NCBI RefSeq assembly: GCF_900215375.1
Contig: NZ_OBEF01000024.1
Span: 1 to 57,308, forward strand
DNA length: 57,308 bases
Source: Enterobacter sp. CC120223-11
Lineage (GTDB): Bacteria; Pseudomonadota; Gammaproteobacteria; Enterobacterales; Enterobacteriaceae
Direction: 5' to 3'
Below are positions 54,380-57,308 of this stretch, piece after piece. The translations under genes and the position numbers were made by a program. The notes beneath the pieces were generated by a model that was given only the letters and a program-made list of their open reading frames with translations, was not told where the DNA came from and made no database searches. Positions within the stretch are counted from its first letter, which is position 1; every line of letters starts with the position of its first letter.

Positions 54380-55726
54380 TTATTTCAAGTCCGGTAATGC
54401 CGACTGCGACTCTGCCCAGGTTGCTTCACTGGCGGAGAGAGGCTGAATGGAGAGTGATTTTAATAATTCACCTGTGCGAGCCTTAATACGATATCCGGAG
54501 AACAGCTCTACGTATTGCATCTCAATATTACGACGCTGTGCGGTAAAGACTTCATTTTCGCTGTCGAGTAAATCTAATAAGGTTCGCTCACCAATGCTGA
54601 ATTGTTTTTGATAAGCATCACGCACTTTATAGCTCTGCTCAGCATATTGTTCGGCAATGGGCACCTGCTTGCGTGAATTTTCAAGGGCATTCCATGCCAG
54701 GCGTAATTCTTCCGTTAATTGCCGGCGGGCATTATTGCTGACGTCCTGTGCTTCGCGAAGTTTATAAGCATTAGAGGTCATGTTGGCTTTATCGCTACCG
54801 CCATTAAACAGGTTGTAGCGCATTCTGAGCATCGCCTGCCACTCCTGGCTGTGCCCGCGGGTGCCGTCAATGTTGTTATCCATTGTGCGACCCAGTTCCA
54901 CATTCACATTCGGGTAGAAGGTGGATTTCGACGCTTCGTACTGCTGACGGGTGGCCTCGACGTCTGACTGCGCAAGCTTCAGCAGCGGGCTGTTTTCCAG
55001 CATCACCTTTTGTGCTTCCTGCACCGAGTCCGGTGTGGCGACCACGGCTGGCTGGATGAGATCCTGCGCTTCTGTACCGGTGATGCTGAAGAAATTAGTG
55101 CGGGAGTCGTCAAGGTTGGTCTGCTCGGTCAGCAGGTTGTTCCGCGCCTGGGCCAAACGCGCCTGCGCCTGTTCATAGTCGGCCTGACGCCCCACGCCTT
55201 GTTGGGTGCGCAGCGTTATCTGATCGAAAATGCGTTCGTGGCTTAGCAGGTTATCTTCAGCGAGCGTCACAAACTGCTGGCGCATCAGAACGTCCAGGTA
55301 AGCCTGAATGGCGCTCAGGGCGGTGTTTTCGCTGCTGTTGCTGACGCCGTAGGCGCGGGAGTTAACGGTGGCTTTCTGCCGGGCGACTTCGCTGGTGGTC
55401 GCAAAACCATTGAATACGTTTTGCGTAAGCGTGAGCGAAGATTCACTGCGGTTCAGGTTACGACGATGATCGTTCGCCGCGCGGGTGGTTGAATTGTCCG
55501 TTTGCTCCCAGCCCGTTCCGGCATTCAGATTTAACGACGGTAAATAACCGCCTTTGGCGGCCTTCAAGTCATAATCCGCAGAATAACGGCTGTTCATTGA
55601 AGCACTGACATCCGGATGAGTGTTAAGCGTATTTTTAATGGCCTGTTCCAGCGTTAATGCACAGGCCGCACCACTAAATAATAAAGGTAGTGATACTGCA
55701 TATAATACAGGGCTGTGTTTTTTCAT
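54380..55726 (-). CDS. lapE: Type I secretion outer-membrane channel LapE (TolC family)
   Basis: The 448-residue product has a signal peptide ending GAACA-like and the TolC/OEP pattern: TLEQAIKNTLNTHPDV at the start and GERTLLDLLDSENEVFTAQR near the end. It makes the outer-membrane exit for the adhesin. It is the first gene of the - strand lap operon, divergent from the adhesin. Confidence 0.93.
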   Translation of the reverse strand: MKKHSPVLYAVSLPLLFSGAACALTLEQAIKNTLNTHPDVSASMNSRYSADYDLKAAKGGYLPSLNLNAGTGWEQTDNSTTRAANDHRRNLNRSESSLTLTQNVFNGFATTSEVARQKATVNSRAYGVSNSSENTALSAIQAYLDVLMRQQFVTLAEDNLLSHERIFDQITLRTQQGVGRQADYEQAQARLAQARNNLLTEQTNLDDSRTNFFSITGTEAQDLIQPAVVATPDSVQEAQKVMLENSPLLKLAQSDVEATRQQYEASKSTFYPNVNVELGRTMDNNIDGTRGHSQEWQAMLRMRYNLFNGGSDKANMTSNAYKLREAQDVSNNARRQLTEELRLAWNALENSRKQVPIAEQYAEQSYKVRDAYQKQFSIGERTLLDLLDSENEVFTAQRRNIEMQYVELFSGYRIKARTGELLKSLSIQPLSASEATWAESQSALPDLK

Positions 55727-55998
55727 GATTCATTCCCTTCACAGTTTGTTTTCCAGTTGCTCGCTAAGATAGACCAAATCGTTAAATGGATAATCGCCAA
55801 AATACGTGCTTTTACAAAAATAACATAAAGGTATCGTTACTAATGCAAGGGGGAGTGTATATAGTGAAAGGAGCGTTCTAAATTATATTTATTCAGTTTT
55901 CATTTCGTAATTAAGACAATATTTTCGTGTATGGATGTTGGCTTAGGAACGGTAAATTATCTTTTCACACTGGCTATTGCATCTCAGGGAGAAATGCT

Positions 55999-57308
55999 AT
56001 GTCGACAGTTATGGGAACCATTAAAGCAGTCATTGGGCAGGTCTGGATTGTTGGGGCAAACGGCACTCAGCGACAGGCAATTGAAGGAGAGGTGCTTCTG
56101 CGCGGCGAGGAGGTGGTGACCGGGCAGGGCGCTGTGACCCTCACTCTTCCGGATGGAAAAAACCTCGATCTCGGGCGCGCCAGCACCTGGAGCGGAAATA
56201 GCGCAGAATCATCGACACAGGATCTTGCCGCTGCTCAACAGGCCATCGCCCAGGGTGGCGACCCGACACAAATCCTTGAAGCTACGGCTGCGGGTACGCC
56301 GACGGCGATAACCGAAGATGCAGGTGATGGCGGCGGCGGGCACAGCAGCGTGGTGCTCGATCTTACCGGGCAGATCCTCGACCCGACGGCGGGGTATCCG
56401 ACTTCAGGCATAGACGCGGCTTTCACGGGACCTTTAGAGGAACAAACGCTGATATATACGGCGGCAGACCCGGGGAGTGACGCCAATTTACCGCCTGTCG
56501 CACCACCAGTGACACCGCCGGTGCCGCCCGTTACGCCTCCGGTGAATCCGCCAGAGCCCCCTGTAACGCCACCGGAGCCGCCGGTTAAGCCCCCGCTTCC
56601 ACAGGCAAGTATCACCCTCGATGCCATCGCGACCGACAACATTCTCAATATGAAAGAGGCGGCCGAACCCACAACGCTTGTCAGCGGAACTACCGGGCAT
56701 GATGTTAAGCCTGGCGATACCGTGACGGTCACCGTCAACGGCAACGAGTATTCGACGGTCGTTGGGGAAGAGGGACGCTGGTCCGTTGAGGTAAATACCA
56801 ACGATCTACTGGCATCGGGAGACGTTGAGGCAAACGTGACCACGCGTGATGAACACGGTAACGAAGCGACGGCGAATGCGCAGGGCAGCGTTGGGCAGGC
56901 AACGCTTTCGGTCAAAATTACCATCGACCCCATTGGCGGTGACGGTTACCTCAACAATGCTGAGTTGAAAGAGGAATCGACGACCCTGAGCGGTAGGGTA
57001 AGTGAGGGCACGCCGGAGGGCACTGAAATCACGCTGACCATGGATGGACGCCCGATCGGCACGGCGACGGTGAACCACGACGGTACGTGGAGCACGACGG
57101 TCGAAACTTCATTGATCAAAGATGGCGGCAAGGTGCAGGCAGAAATCAGCCTGAGCGATAAATATGGCAATGAGGTTGATGCGAAAGCGGAGGCAAAGGT
57201 TGAGCCGCGCCCTCTGTCGGTCGAGATAACCATCGACACCATCGGCGGCGACGGTTACCTCAATAACGCTGAACTGAGTGAAAAGCTCACCGCCATCAGT
57301 GGCACAGT
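55999..57308 (+). CDS. Giant LapA-type adhesin, N-terminal part only
   Basis: The frame opens at ATG 55999, seven bases after AGGGAG, and runs off the window, giving 436 residues. The N-terminal ~110 residues form the retention module (MGTIKAVIGQVWIVGANG at the start), with TAAG at residues 96-99 as the candidate LapG cut site. A proline-rich linker of PPV/PPE repeats lies at about 165-202. From 56608 a bacterial Ig-like domain repeats every 102-103 residues, with the cores ITLDAI, ITIDPI and ITIDTI followed by GGDGYLNNAEL in copies two and three. In this family the protein stays in LapE by its N-terminus until LapG cuts it. I leave the symbol empty because only the N-terminus is seen. Confidence 0.92.
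   Translation, partial: MSTVMGTIKAVIGQVWIVGANGTQRQAIEGEVLLRGEEVVTGQGAVTLTLPDGKNLDLGRASTWSGNSAESSTQDLAAAQQAIAQGGDPTQILEATAAGTPTAITEDAGDGGGGHSSVVLDLTGQILDPTAGYPTSGIDAAFTGPLEEQTLIYTAADPGSDANLPPVAPPVTPPVPPVTPPVNPPEPPVTPPEPPVKPPLPQASITLDAIATDNILNMKEAAEPTTLVSGTTGHDVKPGDTVTVTVNGNEYSTVVGEEGRWSVEVNTNDLLASGDVEANVTTRDEHGNEATANAQGSVGQATLSVKITIDPIGGDGYLNNAELKEESTTLSGRVSEGTPEGTEITLTMDGRPIGTATVNHDGTWSTTVETSLIKDGGKVQAEISLSDKYGNEVDAKAEAKVEPRPLSVEITIDTIGGDGYLNNAELSEKLTAISGT

Noticed and set aside
56235-56933. - strand frame with Gly-rich repeats opposite the adhesin
   Set aside because: Repeats are the complement of the proline-rich linker; the + strand frame is open to the window end and has a clear start and retention module.
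56608-57308. Repeats at about 306-309 bases as a possible CRISPR or other DNA array
   Set aside because: The period is in frame and encodes Ig-like adhesin domains; no short direct repeats with unique spacers exist.

Overview
The window reads as chromosome of an enteric bacterium close to the Enterobacter cloacae complex. The housekeeping genes (agp, yccJ, wrbA, ymdF, rutR, putA, putP, efeUOB, phoH) are nearly E. coli-like in sequence and order, but accessory blocks flank and interrupt them. No rRNA, tRNA, CRISPR array, transposase or integrase was seen, so the accessory regions show no visible mobile-element signature.

Positions 1-20787 are the 3' part of a type VI secretion (T6SS) cluster, all on the + strand. 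It starts inside a truncated DUF3304 immunity-like gene and a broken effector fragment. An intact DUF3304 lipoprotein, a Tle1-type (DUF2235) phospholipase effector, a PAAR spike-tip protein, an unknown two-TM protein and tssM follow. A second effector cassette sits between tssM and tssA: a DUF4123 adaptor, three tandem DUF3304 lipoproteins and a second Tle1-type effector. A 28-codon relic of the tssA start lies at the tssM end and marks this cassette as an insertion. The rest is tssA, tssF, tssG, tssJ, tssE, an unknown gene and a VasL-domain gene. The other core genes (tssB, C, K, L, D, H, vgrG) must lie upstream of the window.

Positions 20814-26132 hold small metabolic and regulatory genes: a GlxA-type AraC regulator divergent from an HD-domain (cyanamide hydratase-like) protein, an ABM monooxygenase-fold protein, a CynR-like LysR regulator divergent from a guanine/cytidine deaminase-family enzyme whose ribosome-binding site lies in a hairpin, a second LysR regulator and an SDR oxidoreductase. 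Positions 26319-34256 hold a periplasmic 11-residue-repeat protein, a YegP-like protein, a Kch-like potassium channel, a VOC protein, agp (with a candidate Pho box), yccJ, wrbA, a small exported protein, ymdF, an EamA transporter, rutR and a DUF1311 protein. The rutABCDEFG operon that lies between ymdF and rutR in E. coli is absent.

Positions 34385-40252 are the divergent proline-use genes putA and putP, with several PutA operator hexamers between them. Next come a POTRA-only remnant of a two-partner secretion pore, a DUF3574 lipoprotein, a NupC-family nucleoside transporter, the ferrous-iron/heme-related efeUOB operon with a Fur box, and phoH with a Pho-box-like site.

Positions 47813-57308 form a Lap-type adhesin locus: a small unknown gene, lapD, lapG, lapC, lapB and lapE on the - strand, divergent from the 5' end of a giant repetitive adhesin (lapA-like) that runs off the window. 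The adhesin carries a TAAG motif matching the known LapG cleavage site, so the parts are consistent with c-di-GMP-controlled surface retention: LapB/C/E export the adhesin, LapG can cut it and LapD restrains LapG.
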